Positions 1 to 11,782 of a stretch of DNA of 64,000 bases are shown one piece after another; positions within the stretch are counted from its first letter, which is position 1, and the number at the start of each line of letters is the position of its first letter. The position numbers and the translations under genes are program-made. A model generated the notes under the pieces. The model was not told where the DNA came from, searched no databases, and worked only from the letters and a program-made list of their open reading frames with translations. Origin of the DNA: Cunninghamia lanceolata (taxonomy: Eukaryota; Streptophyta; Pinopsida; Cupressales; Cupressaceae); contig BSBN01001687.1 in NCBI GenBank assembly GCA_027924645.1, positions 4,588,001 through 4,652,000 on the forward strand. Reading direction: 5' to 3'.

Positions 1-3000
1 TAACCAAATTTTCTATAAAATAATTCCTCTATCTTTGAGATGGCTATTTATAACATCTAAAACAGAAAGCTAGATAGTTTTTAAAAAAATTAAAAAGAAC
101 ACTTGCAAATTAACAATAGCTACTACAAATCACACTTCTATTAGAATAATCAATATTGACAAAGACAAATAACAAAAACTTTGAAGTGTATAAATTGTTC
201 TTAGACAAACTAACTAATCTTTAGATAAGTCTAATGAGATTTCCAAATAAAAAATTATTGGACCAAATTTAGCCAATTTTCTATAAAACAATTCCTCTAT
301 CTTTGAGATCGCCGTTTATAACAGCCAAAACAGAAAGCTGATTTGTTTTAACTCACAATCCTTCAAATTAGTTTAAAGTCTTTGTCATAGGATCCTCTTT
401 GGCTCTTTTAAGAAAAATGTAGCAAATGCTGTTATTGACCTCTCACTACTTAATATGCAAAAGCCTTCCAATTGCAAAAGAGGGCCACCATATTTATTGG
501 CATACGTGGAATCTTAGGGACATAATTTTTATGCTTTTCGAGTATATGGAAAAGGGAAGACAAGTTATTCTAATAAATTATTAAAATAATTCCCGTGCTT
601 GAACTTGACATTTTATATCTAATTGTAAAGTCGGAAAATTACTTGTGTTTTTCCTTTTTCCGTTTCGGTTAGCAATAACATTTGAGTATAATATTTTATG
701 AATCCGAGGATTACTATATAAATTATTTGGTACTAGGAATCCCGTTTGCTTTAATGTTTGCGGTGGTATTTATTGGCGAGTCTTATTAAAAGGTACTAGG
801 ATGGGCCAGCCTTCTCTGGCAAAAAGTGACTTAAAAAGAATCAGTGTACAATGTAATTTTAACTTTTTGAATGAATGAATGAAAGTTTTTAATGATGTGA
901 TCATATCAGGCAGTGTATGGGATTCAAAAGTAAAATTGAATGGTTCTAAACAAAAGCACCAACTGGCAACCACACCATTATTTCTGACCGTCCTCTATTT
1001 CTTTGCTGGTTTTGGTTTTTCTGTTATAGATTATGATTAAGTAATCTGACACTTTTGCTATCCATTTCTACTAATATGAATAGGTAGAAAGATAAATCCT
1101 ATTGGCCCACTCCTCTTTAAATATTTTACACCTTTCTATTTCACCCCATTTCAATAGTTGTATTTGTGGTCATTTCCATAACACTACCTCAATTTGCTCA
1201 GGGAATCTGAAAATTCAATTAATTATTATTTGAGATAAAACTTGTCTTCGTAGGCATAATTACAAATATTAAAAATGAAACATGGTTGGTGACAAATACA
1301 CGAATTAATCACGAGTTAAATTCGAACGAATTCAATATTACGTGCCTGTTGGCAACAATTAAGAAGCTAAATTTTTGGAAGCATAGGTGACGTACAGCAG
1401 AGTTGATGGGAAAGATTTTCAGACCTACACAGATTCCAGCTGACGGTAATATTCTCATTTGAACTCGTGCTCTCATTTACCACTCTCAAAGTTTTAACGT
1501 CATACGTGACACCCTCCTCTTATGTTAGCTTCTATAAATAAAGAATTCCCTCTCTGGGCAATACGTAAAAAGAGTGAAGCTCAGGCTGAATGTTGGCAGT
1601 TAGAGTGCAATCCTTGGCAAGGTGGGATGGTGAGCATGTTAGTGGAATTCATAAGGCGCCAACAGGGATGGCCCTTCTGCACAAGTTCTCCTCATGGCCC
1701 TGGCCAAAATGTCAGACTTAGAAAGGGCTTTTCCAAGTGTTGAACTACGGAATTTCTGAACAATTTATCTAAGAAGTTCTTTCATCTTTCGAGGAGGAAA
1801 AGGACTTGGAATAGTTCTTCTTTTTCTCGGAGCTGTTGGGAAGGAGTTCTTCCATCTTCCACAGGAGGAAAAGGAGAACTATTCCAAAAATAGCTCTCTT
1901 TTTCCTCCCAGCCGTTAGGAAGGAAATCTTTCATCTTTCCACGAGGAAAAGGAGAGTTCTTTCAAGAATAGCTCTCATTTTCCCCCTGGGAAGATGAAAG
2001 AATTCCTTCCTAACGGCTGGGAGGAAAAAGAGAGCTATTTTTGGGATAGTTCTCCTTTTCCTTTGACGTTGGGAAGGAAGAAGAAAAAGAAAGTTCTTTC
2101 AAGAATAGCTCTCTTTTTCCTCTCAACTGTTAAAAAGTGATGGAAGAACTCCTTCCCAAGAACGCGCAGGAGTTCGATAAGTTGTTCAGAAACTCTGTGG
2201 TTTAGCACTTGTAAAAGCCGGGCTTCGTATATCCACTATGACTTTTTCAATTGGCCATATTTATGAGCGGAACTTGCACAACAGGACCGTTTGTGTGTCG
2301 GCGTTATGAACTCCGCTGGTATGCTCACCATCCTACACGTCGCCAAAGATTGCACTCTAAGTGTCGCCATCCTGCCTCAGCTTCACTTTTGTTATTGTTT
2401 GTGCAGAAAGACGATTATTAGTAGAAGCAATAAGGAGGAGGGTGCGCAAAAGAGACGCCGGTGAGTGGTGGCTGAGACGAGGAGTTCAAATGAGTAAATC
2501 TGAAAGTCTTTCGCTGGGCTGTACATACGTCACCTATGGCCGTAAACCAATTCTGGAGCGAAGGTTCCGTTCCTAATATTGTGCCTTGTATCATTCCCAA
2601 TATTCAAATGTATTGTCATGGCAAAGAGCAGCGTCATGAATCATGAATATGGTATCAGTATGTAATTTATTTCATTTGCAAATACTCTTTTGGTCACCTG
2701 TTAATAAATGTTAGTAGTCTTAGAACTTGTGTGCGTGACCAGATACAAGCTGCAATACTCGACACACCTGCCCAATAGGCGTTTCCATACTTATGGAAAG
2801 AAGACGATTTCAATGGAGCTATGCAGAAAAAAGTCGCTTGTCTCTTTTTTCGAGAAATATCGATAAAAGCTGTTTACAATTAGTTTCTGCTAATTCCAGT
2901 TAATATATTTTTGGTTTTTACCAAAAAAAAAAAAGGGCATGCATGGACTTCAAGCAACTGATAACAGATCAGGTCAGAACTTCTACTTACATAATTTTTT

Positions 3001-3060
3001 ACTATTATATGACGTTTTATTCTATTACTTCAAAGGAAATGGGAGTATTTCTTTGGACTG
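1..3060. repeat. Composite repeat unit A, copy 1
   Basis: This stretch aligns along most of its length with 35160-37935, and its right half aligns with 15030-16950. Shared landmarks include the block near 790-980, the foldback block at 1736-2211, and the segment near 2940-3050. Nothing here encodes a convincing protein. The first 360 bases contain an imperfect direct repeat: the segment starting near 4 recurs near 271. The block around 950-1190 resembles the LINE 3' remnant at 30440-30860, so part of unit A derives from an old LINE on the minus strand. The coding stretches found are all under 80 codons and overlap one another on opposite strands; I treat them as chance. Confidence 0.7.
1736..2211. 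mobile_element. Foldback/MITE-like element, copy 1
   Basis: The ends form an imperfect inverted repeat around the word TTTCTGAACAA/TTGTTCAGAAA (1750-1765 and about 2185-2200). The interior is built from short blocks of the type 'aagagttctttc...gaatagctctc', repeated in both orientations. A strong internal hairpin has arms near 1870-1940 and 1985-2065, sharing the exact 20-mer-scale block around CCTCCCAGCCGTTAGGAAGG. Related blocks lie at 15031-15450 and 36920-37140. No protein is encoded. Mobility is inferred from the terminal inverted repeats and the copy number of three; no target duplication could be defined. Confidence 0.55.
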
Positions 3061-3102
3061 CGGGCCCATGCCAGGCTTAAATTTGACAGTTGTTGCTTGA
3101 AG

Positions 3103-4425
3103 TTTCTATTAAAGAATCAACTTTTGTTACGAGGGTTATTCATTGAAGTTGCCTTTCAAATATCAAAGAAATAGTTTATTATAAATAAAATTATATATAT
3201 TCATATAATATTTTAATTTTAAAGTATGTTCATAAATTTGATGGTTGACATGTCTAATATTTCAAACATAGTTATACATCAAATTTTAAGCCAATTATGA
3301 CTCATGAGTAGCATGTGTTCATGATAGAGAGAACAACTAGTATGTCTAGAGATTACCTAGTAAATTAATTTCTATTAATTGTTTTTTCTACAAAAATTGG
3401 CGGTATTTTTTTAGACTCACATTTTCATATTAATTGTTTTATATTAATACAGTCAAATATTTATTTTTATTGTATTTTACAATTAAAATCTTTAAATATA
3501 GGTATACAACTATCAAATTTTTAAAAATCTAAAATTTTGATTTTTTTTTTTATAATAATAAAAGTTTCTATTAAAGAATTTAAAATTTTTGTTATGAGGG
3601 TTATTCATTCTTTAAAGTTGCCTTTCAAATATCAAAGAAATAGTTTATTATAAATAAAATTATATATAGCAATATAATATTTTAATTTTAATGTATGCCC
3701 ATAAATTTGATGGTTGAGGTGCCTCTTAAACAATTTTGTTAGGAGAGTTATCTATTTTTTAAAGTTATAATGCAAACATAGTTATACTTCAAATTTAAGT
3801 CAATTATGACTCATGATTAGCATGTGTTCATGATAGAGAACAATTTGTATGTCTAGAGATTACCTAGTAAATTAGTTTCTATTAATTGTTTTTTCTAGAA
3901 AAGTTGGCATATTTTTTCAGACTCAGATTTTCATATTAATTATTTTTTTCTACAATTTCTAAAATAAATTATATCTATATTAATACGTCAAATATTTATT
4001 TTTATAGTATTTTACAATTAAAATCTTTAAATACAATTATACAACTGTCAAATTTTTTAAAAAATCTAAAATTTTGAGATTTTTTTTAATAATAGTAGAA
4101 GTTTCTATTAAAAAATTTAAAAACTTTTGTTATGAGAGTTATTCATTCTTTAAAGTTGCCTTTCAAATATTAAAGAAATAATTTATTATAAATAAAATTA
4201 TATATATAGCAATATAATATTTTCATTTTAAAGTATATCCATAAATTTGATGGTTGACGTGCCTCTTAAACAATTTTGTTATGAGAATTAACTATTTTTT
4301 AAAGTTATATTCCAAACATATATACATCAAATTTAAGTCAATTATGACTCGTGAGTAGCATGTGTTCATAATAGAGAGAACGATTTGTATGTCTAAAGAT
4401 TACCTAGTAAATTAGTTTTTGCTTT
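3103..4425. repeat. AT-rich direct repeats, three imperfect copies
   Basis: Three copies begin with the same words (GTTTCTATTAAAGAAT or close variants) at about 3103, 3564 and 4101. The spacings are about 460 and 537 bases. Copies 2 and 3 share an extra block (around 3715-3765 and 4255-4305) that copy 1 lacks. All three contain the word ATGACTCATGAGTAGCATG or a near variant. The region is very AT-rich and has no coding capacity. Confidence 0.7.
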
Positions 4426-5009
4426 TGCTTTGGAGGAGAAAATAAAAATGCTTTCCTCCACATATGAGGAGGAGGATACAAACATATTTTCACGTAAGGT
4501 TTTTCTTTGGAAATATATCATATTAGAAGTTGGTTCACTTTATCTTGGTTGTACTATGTTTATTAAAATCAATACAATTACTACACGACTAATAATATGG
4601 TTCTCCCATGGAGAATGGGGAGACAGCTAGGGTATAGTTTGTTATTCAAAAGGTAATAATTAAATAATAGTAAAAAGATAAATTATTTATAGCTCATATG
4701 TTATTTTTAAATATAAAGACCCTAATTTTAGTATAAATAAAATATGCAGTAAATAAAATAGGTTTAGGATAAAATAAATTAGCTCCTATTTTAAAATAGC
4801 TCTAAAGTAAAATAATCTAACTCTAAAGTAAAATAAATTAAAGATAAATAATTAAAAAAATTGATATATGGCCAATAAATGAAATGGTGTGACTTTTAAA
4901 ATAAATAGCATTACCCATATTAGATAATTTCATGTAAAAGGTATGAAGCAAAAAAAGAGCAAGCCCAAAAGTTGAAGCAAGATTGGAAGTAGATCTAGTG
5001 TGATGGAAG
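4405..5009. repeat. Dispersed repeat, left part (paralogue of 31205-31975)
   Basis: The sequence from the 'tttttgcttttgctttgg' word onward aligns with 31205-31975, and 4630-4790 also aligns with 38390-38540. The homology is interrupted at 5009 by a solo LTR and resumes after 5735, where 5736-5790 matches 31975-32040. No protein is recognised; the short coding stretch at 4430-4630 is not conserved in the paralogue. Confidence 0.65.
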
Positions 5010-5735
5010 TGTTAGAAATGAAGGTGCAAACCACACAACGAAAATCTAATTCAAATCTTGTTTATGTCCTCTAAACAATGTAAACTCAATGGAGATTACA
5101 ACAGAAATAAAAAACCCACCCATTACACAGAAATAACATGCATTAAGAATTGAACACATAACACAATATTTAATGCAGAGAAAACCCTTTTAGGTAAAAA
5201 ACTCAACCAAGACAAGAGGCTCCAAGTTGTATTATCTTCAAATATGAGATTACAATATATGCACTTCCTCTCCTTCTTCAGTTTTTAATCCAGCGGCACC
5301 TGTTACTCTCAACTATACTAAAAAACATAATACAAATATCTTTAAAAAAGGGGGTTGCCTTCTAGGGCAAGAAAACTGACATAATATCAACTGTCAAATC
5401 TGTGACCTAATGACGAATGGTCCAGATTTACAATGATAAAATATAAATAAAATGTGGTTTCAGGGGTGCCGCCCTTGAACCCCCACTGGGGCGCGTGGCC
5501 CCCAGACTCCCCGCTAGGGGGATGGTCCCCCCAGACCCCTCGCAAGGGAGAAACTCCCTTGTGACCTCCTATCACAAAAAAATAGCATCAGGGACCAGAT
5601 ATAAACATTCAGTTGAAACAAGATCATTGCTGGTGAAACCTTTGATTCCTTATGGGTGATTTACAAACAATATTAGGAGTAATTAATTTAAATAGGATTT
5701 ACAATGTTGATGGCACCTTAATCCTAAAATGAGAA
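5010..5735 (-). mobile_element. Solo LTR of a Copia element (reverse orientation)
   Basis: Read on the minus strand, this segment matches the Copia LTR at 40306-41234 at both ends. Its terminal 'CATTTCTAACA' and nearby 'CTCCATTG', 'CATTTTCTCTG' and 'TTGAGTT' blocks are shared, as is the opening 'AAGGTGCCAT(C/T)AAC(A/C)TTGTAAATCC'. The word GGAAG flanks it at 5005-5009 and 5736-5740, which could be the target duplication. The paralogous site near 31975 is empty, so the boundaries are supported by comparison. It includes a GC-rich block (5455-5575) absent from the other LTR. No internal coding part remains. Confidence 0.75.
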
Positions 5736-5739
5736 GGAA

Positions 5740-7964
5740 GAGGAAAACCTAACGAGTTGAGGATCATGGAAGTTAAAAGTGCCTACGGGAAAAAACTTCC
5801 CTCCAAAAGAGAGAAGAAAATGAGGAAGACTAAAAAGCTTCCTCAAAGATGAGAACTCTGTACCAAGCTTGAAATCATGTTGCTCTGACTATGATGATGC
5901 AAATATGACCCCCCCCCCCCATAGGAGAGTAAAAGAGACTATGTAGCCCCCCATAATGAAGTAGCCCCTATGCCAAAAGAGAATGCTCATGTATGAATGC
6001 TGAAAATGATCCATTTGTGGCAAATGACGTTTCTCCCCTTAGGAAAAAATAACTCCAATGATGAATGCTCAAAGAAGAAAGGTGAGGTGGTAAGTCTCGT
6101 GATGTACCCTATCTAAGAGCACTACTCAAATGTTGTCATGCTGATGTCGAAATGAGTCACAAACAAATTAGGAGGGTCAGGCCTAACTAAAACAAGTGAC
6201 CTGTCAAAAACATGTGAAGACTGATGAAGAATAGGATTCGAAGAACTGATGTATGAAAGTGGAATGTTAATGCATGCCAAGTGGTTACAAAGCAAATCCC
6301 ACACAATGTCCTACGAAGAATCACTAGAAGCCCTCGGTGAAGCCTCTTTCAACTCTGTAATAGAAGCAGGTGCAAGATTACTTTCATTAAGTAGTAAGAT
6401 GAGATCCTCTAAGGTGTCATTAAGATCCAATATGTAATACTCTACAAATAACCAAGAGATGTCTGGTAGAAGTGTGTCCCAATGAAGTGAATCTTGAATA
6501 TGACCCTATTGTAATGAATCGCTAGAAACTCTCAAAGAAGAAACACTAGAATCTCATGGGCTAAAGGAGTGTCCTCAACTATAGATGAAAGAGATGAATT
6601 CTTGATGTCTGAGTGTAAAGAGTCACTGGAGGCTCTCAAAGGAACAACACTGAACTCTATCAAAGCAATAGGTGTGAAAGCATGAAGATAAGTCTGTATG
6701 TCATTTGACTGTCTAAAAGACAACAATATACTCAAACTCCTCTGAAGTATCATCATCAAAGGGTATGTTGTTTTCTTTAGGAAGAGGAAGAAGACAATCT
6801 GCAATAGGATCATTTAGGAATGGAGAGATATCAAGATCTTCATGAATCTCCCAGATTCTAGTCCAAAGTGTACGAAGACACTCAATGTTTGATACATCAC
6901 TGAGAGTGTCAGGATCAACACTAAAGAAAGTCAAACCTACTACATGGTCAATGATATTTCCCCAAGCTAATTTTCTCCCTGGTGTGTCTAGTTTAGGCAT
7001 GAGTCCATACAGATAAGGCAAAAGTTTAAGCCATCTTAGGTGTGTCAGGAAGTCATTTTGCCAAGACTCATAATTGGCCTTTTCCAAGATTACCACGGAA
7101 GGATGAGCAGTAAAACCCATGATGAAACTAAGACCAATAATCTCAATGCATAAGAAAGGCAGGAAGGAAGTATTCAAAGCCATGACACACAAGATCCCCC
7201 TTGAATACTGAATGTTGCAAGCAATGCGTAAAAGAAGACAACTCAACCCAATAAGAGGACCTATGATTATTTGAATACCCCCTAGTTGTGGCACTCTATA
7301 AGTAGTGCGTGGGGAAAATTTTGCCTATGACACAAGTTTAAATGCACTTTTATTTTATTTTGCCAAAAAAAATTGGACAAAATTAAACTTTTACAAGGAG
7401 AGCACTTTGATTTTAAAAAAAGACTTTTTAAAACATGTTTAAATATAGGTTTGCATTTAAAAAAGCCCTAATTTTTTTAAAAAGGCACAAAGCAGGGCCA
7501 AGAAGGTAGAAAAGGTGATGTAGTTGGGTGAAAATATGCAAAAATAGGCCAAATAGAGGTCGAATCACCTCTGATGTATTGCTTGTAGGGGTGATTGAGC
7601 CACTTTTTGGGTGAATTTGAGCTTGCTTGAGTTGTTTCAAGACTATTGCTACAAAAGAAAACCCCAAAAAATGTGTATGTGTAGCGGTTATTATGAAAAC
7701 AGGGGTAATTGAGCATCTTTACGAGTGAATAGAGTGAGGCCATGGCCTATGCTAAAGAACACTACCTAGGTTGAGGCCCATGTCCCCTCTATTCTACAAA
7801 AAACTAGTCAAATCAACACATCTCAGAGAAAAAAATATGGTTAGATGAAAAAAATACCTCATAGAGCAAAAAAATACCTCCTTTTGAAGAAAATTTTTAG
7901 TTGTAGATAAAAACACCTTAGAGATTTGATGATGTAGGGATTTGTGCTGATGTGGGGGTATGTA
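5740..7964. other. Remnant retroelement DNA left of the Gypsy element
   Basis: Apart from the gag-like remnant at 6713-7294, this stretch has no recognisable gene. It has a C-homopolymer at about 5910-5922 and many minus-strand stops. It probably continues on the far side of the Gypsy insertion at 13413, because the Gypsy element sits between two stretches of similar composition rich in 'aaaaaatacctc'-like words. Confidence 0.4.
6713..7294 (-). pseudogene. Degenerate Copia-type gag remnant (uncertain)
   Basis: An open minus-strand frame of 193 codons contains the block 'ANYESWQNDFLTHLRWLKL' followed by 'PYLYGLMP' and later 'LRTLWTRIWEIH'. That arrangement, with a tryptophan-containing stretch, then a short helix, then a leucine/tryptophan segment about 60 residues on, recalls the N-terminal region of plant Copia gag proteins (UBN2/DUF4219-like). 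The first 60 or so residues look like translated non-coding DNA, so the annotated start is unlikely to be real. No zinc knuckle or pol follows in frame. I infer a fragment of an LTR element on the minus strand; this could also be chance. Confidence 0.35.
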
Positions 7965-9593
7965 TGATGTAGGAGCATCCAGGTTCACTAGCAATCCTAT
8001 GTCACAAAAAATATATTTAATTTTCTAAATTGGTTTTTTTGGCTTTGTCTATTTGTATTTTTGGTTTGTGTTTTTAGGGCAAATTCAGATTTATTTTGGC
8101 CAAGTAAGAGCATCATCATGTAGAAGAGCCAATTGGGTATCTCTAGTTCTAATTTGGTGAAATTTGGCATAAAAATGACTAGTTATGACAAGTTAGAAAA
8201 TTCTCCAATTCACAAACTAATTCATTAGCCAAATCTGTAGTTACCTGACAGCGCGATTCACCGATGGGTGATTTCTTCGATAGGCTTTGAAGGGAAGTTT
8301 GAAATTTTCTATGTCTTCTTCATAGTAAATTTGAATAAATTTCTTTGTTTTCAACGAAGTTGTGAGATTGTGAACTTAGTCAGCAAAATGACTAGTTCGC
8401 GAACCTATACATTCACCGATGACTTACTTCATTGATAAAACCTGAGGAGCAAGTTTTGGAACAAAGTCTTTGTTAGTGGCAAAGTTGCAAGATTTCAAAC
8501 CTAGTCGATAAAACTATTAGTTCATGAACCCTTAGGCTCACCAAGGGTTCATCTCGCTGATAAGGCTTTCAAGGTGAAGTTTAAATTCCTTAGTTCATAG
8601 ATTGGACACTTTGCTAATAAGGGGAAAATGTTACATCTTCGACTAGTTCATGGTTTCGGCAAATTGCTGATATGTCGATAATGGTTCGAGAAGAGCGTGT
8701 TTTGTTGATAAGGGGAAAATCTTAAGTCTTTGTCAGTTCTGAATCGGGAGAATTTGCCGATAGAAGACAGAAGCTGAGGTTCAAAATAATCAAATTTTAC
8801 CAATAGAGTGGACCAAGAACAAGTTTGGAAAATGACCAATTCGTCGATAGAAGCAAAGGTTGTAGAGACAAAGGCCAAGTTTCAAAAAGTGGGTTTTGTC
8901 GATAAGCAATTATCACTAAGGTTAGAGAAACTAAACTTTCACCGATAAACATTTGTGATAGGATTGACTCAGTTCAGAAAAGGTAATATTTATTGATAAC
9001 ATTTATAAGGTTTTGAAAAGTTTGTTTTCGTCGATAGAAGTGACAAAAGAAAAAGACCTATGATTTGTAATATAAACCTTTTGTTCATAAAGGGATCTTG
9101 TCCTGGACCCGACACATATCAAGCTTCGGTGGTGATTCTATTATGTAGTGGATCAACTGTTTGGTGACTATTCAACTACTTGGTGACGGTTCAATTACTT
9201 GGCAACTGTTATGCAACTGTCAATTTTAGTTCCTAGTATAAATGGAAATCATGGCATATTCAGAGGGGGTCGTTAAAGGAAGGTGGGGTGATTCCACTCA
9301 ACACATAGGGTTGTAGTAGTTTATTTCTCTCAGAATAGAGGTGAGACCATAGTAGTTTGGGGGTGATATCTATATCCGTTGGAGAGTGATTTGGTGTTGT
9401 AAACACATGATCAATTGAATATTGTTGTGTAATGCTTAATGTTGGAACTTTGAAGGCTAATGAATTTGTAAATACTAATGTTTTTTAAATTTATAAAATA
9501 ATTTTAGATTTGTGAATGCATTTTTGCTTCCATTGTGTATTCTAGTTGCATTACTGGGTAGTTTGATAAAACCCCCTGGTTGTGTTTGCGTCA
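7965..9593 (+). repeat. Gypsy 5' LTR
   Basis: This aligns end to end with 11783-13412. It begins TGATGTAGGAGCATC and ends GTTTGCGTCA, two bases before the primer-binding site. The two LTRs differ at many positions, so the insertion is old. Confidence 0.85.
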
Positions 9594-9595
9594 AG

Positions 9596-9607
9596 TGGTA
9601 TCAGAGC
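9596..9607 (+). promoter_or_regulatory. Primer-binding site (initiator-Met tRNA)
   Basis: TGGTATCAGAGC, the standard 12-base complement of the 3' end of plant initiator-Met tRNA, lies two bases after the LTR end. Confidence 0.9.
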
Positions 9608-9804
9608 AAGACTTTCTTGTTGGGAGGAGATACGTAGTGAAGAATCTAAAGTATTATCTCAAAGGGCTCGAGAGGGTATTTGCAAGTGTGAAGAGGAATC
9701 CTGTAATTACTAAGGGCTGAAGGAGACGTTGGAATTGTAAGTAGAAGAGGATTTTGTTTCACAGTGTGTGTGGAGAGAAAGCAATAGCAGTTTAATTTGA
9801 TAAG

Positions 9805-11260
9805 ATGCCCCTGAGAAGAAGAGTTCCCAGAATGGACGAAATGTTGGAATAATTTCATGTTGAAATGAGGAACGATTTGAGAAATTTAGTTGTTGGATTG
9901 AGAAGAAATCCAGATTGTATGGAAGATCATGCTGATGATGAGGATGAAATTGTGGAGGATGAAAGAGAAAGAGAAAATGAACAAGTAGTAGATGCTAGAG
10001 AAGAATGATTTCTGAGAGCACTTGCCAGAGTTGGAGGAGGTAACAAAATAGAAATTTCTTATTTTTATGAAACATTGAATCTTGATGAATTGATAGAGTG
10101 GATATGAGAATTAGAAGAATATTTTGAATATGAAAATATTCGTGACTCTTAGAGGGTGAGATTGGCACAAATAAAACTCAAAGGACATGTTTCTTTATGG
10201 TGGAGGGATTTCTAGAGAGAGAGAGAGAGGCTAAAGGAGATTTGAGGATAACCCGGTGGAATCATATGGTTATTTGATTGAAATCCAAATTTATTCCTGG
10301 AGATTATGAGTTGGAGATGTTAAGAAAACTTTAGAATTTGAAGCAGAAAGATATGAGCATAAAGGACTATACTGAAGAGTTTTTTAAAATGGTAATTAGA
10401 TTTGGCCATCATCAAATCGATAAGGAGAAAGTAGCCAGATCTATCAATGGGTTGAGGTTTAATATACAAGATGAGATGAGTATGCTGAAGATTTCTACAC
10501 TAGAGGAGGCATATCAATATGCTTTGAAGGCAAAGGAAAAGATAGAAATAAGACAACAGAGTAAGGAAGAGGGAAATTCTTAGCCGAGAGAGGACAAGGA
10601 AGCAGTGGCAAAGGCAAACAAGTTTGAAGGAAGAAGAAATAAATTCAAAATGGAATAAGGAGTCAAGTCAAGGTGTGAGAGGAAGAGAATATTCTATAGC
10701 AGGATGTGGTAGCAACAACAAGAGGTTCCTTGGGAAATGTTTTTAGTGTGTTGAGGCAGGACATAGAGCTTATGAATGTCCATAATTACATCAGGAGAAG
10801 AATAAGAAAAGTATGGGCAGAAATAACATGGTATAAGAAGATGAAGACATCATGGCATCATCGAAAGCGGAAGAGCCTAAAGAAGGAGAGTCTCTTATGT
10901 TCAAGAGAGTGTTGATAACACTAGAAGTGAAGAAGGATGAAGCATCTCAGAGGAGAAGTCTTTCCAGAACTATATGCAAGTCTAGAGGTAAGTGTTTCAA
11001 AGTAATTGTAGATAGTGGTAGTACTAATAACTTAGTTTTAGAGGAAATGGTAGAAAATCTAGGTTTGAGAAAGAGTAAACATCCTAGTTCTTATAAAGTC
11101 ACTTGGTTGCAAAAGGAACATGAATTAGTGGTAAAAGAGAAATACATGGTTAGTTTTCAGATTGGGTCATATAAGGACGAAGTTTTTTTGTGATGTTATG
11201 TCAATAAGTGCATGTCATGTGTTGTTGGGCAGACCTTGGTAGTTTGATAGGGAAGCAATC
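9805..11260 (+). pseudogene. Gypsy gag-protease, broken
   Basis: The start at 9805 opens with 'MPLRRRVPRMDEML', a basic start as in Gypsy gag. It is followed by an acidic stretch (near 9930-10000). Next comes the gag core with 'LDELIEWI' and 'KLKGHVSLWW', then 'IKDYTEEFFKM' and a helix-rich end at 10338-10583. The protease active-site block 'VDSGSTNNLV' lies near 11009-11038. Early stops fall where CAA, CGA and CAG codons are expected. A frame change follows a GA microsatellite at about 10214-10230, and another lies between 10583 and 10852. The reading stops soon after the protease, and the polymerase genes are absent. In an intact element this polyprotein forms the capsid and the maturation protease. 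Confidence 0.75.
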
Positions 11261-11782
11261 TATGATGGTAAAGGAATTTGTATACTACTCTAAAGGATGG
11301 ATAGAAGTATCTGCTAAGTTTAATAAAAGAGAAGACACCACAGGTGAAAGAGAGTGGTTCAATAGTTTGTTGCAATTCTAACAATTAGTTGCTTAAGGTG
11401 ACAAGAGAGATTGGGAATGACTCAATGAAGGATCCCATGAAGGGGACTGCAATCGAAAATAAAGGTAGTGGTTCTAGTTTTGTGCAATAGTAGCATAAAG
11501 TCATGGCAAACAGTGTGAAGAATGTGAGCATTGAATAAAGGGGTGGTAGTTTGTAGAGGAAACAACAAAAATCATAGTTTGGACACTTGGAATTTTCTCA
11601 AGAGAGGTGTAGCGTAGGAAGTGCAAGTGGAAGTGAAGCATTTCAGCAAGTGATGAAAAGGAGAGGTTAGGTAGACAAAGATGAGGTCTGGATAAAGAAT
11701 AAACATGGGATCACCATCCCAAGTACTTTCAAATTTTCATGAGTTTTCCAACTCATGGAACATTTCACTTACCCGGCATGTC

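Noticed and set aside
1522..2576. Short coding frames in unit A
   Set aside because: They are not conserved between the three unit A copies and overlap inverted repeats.
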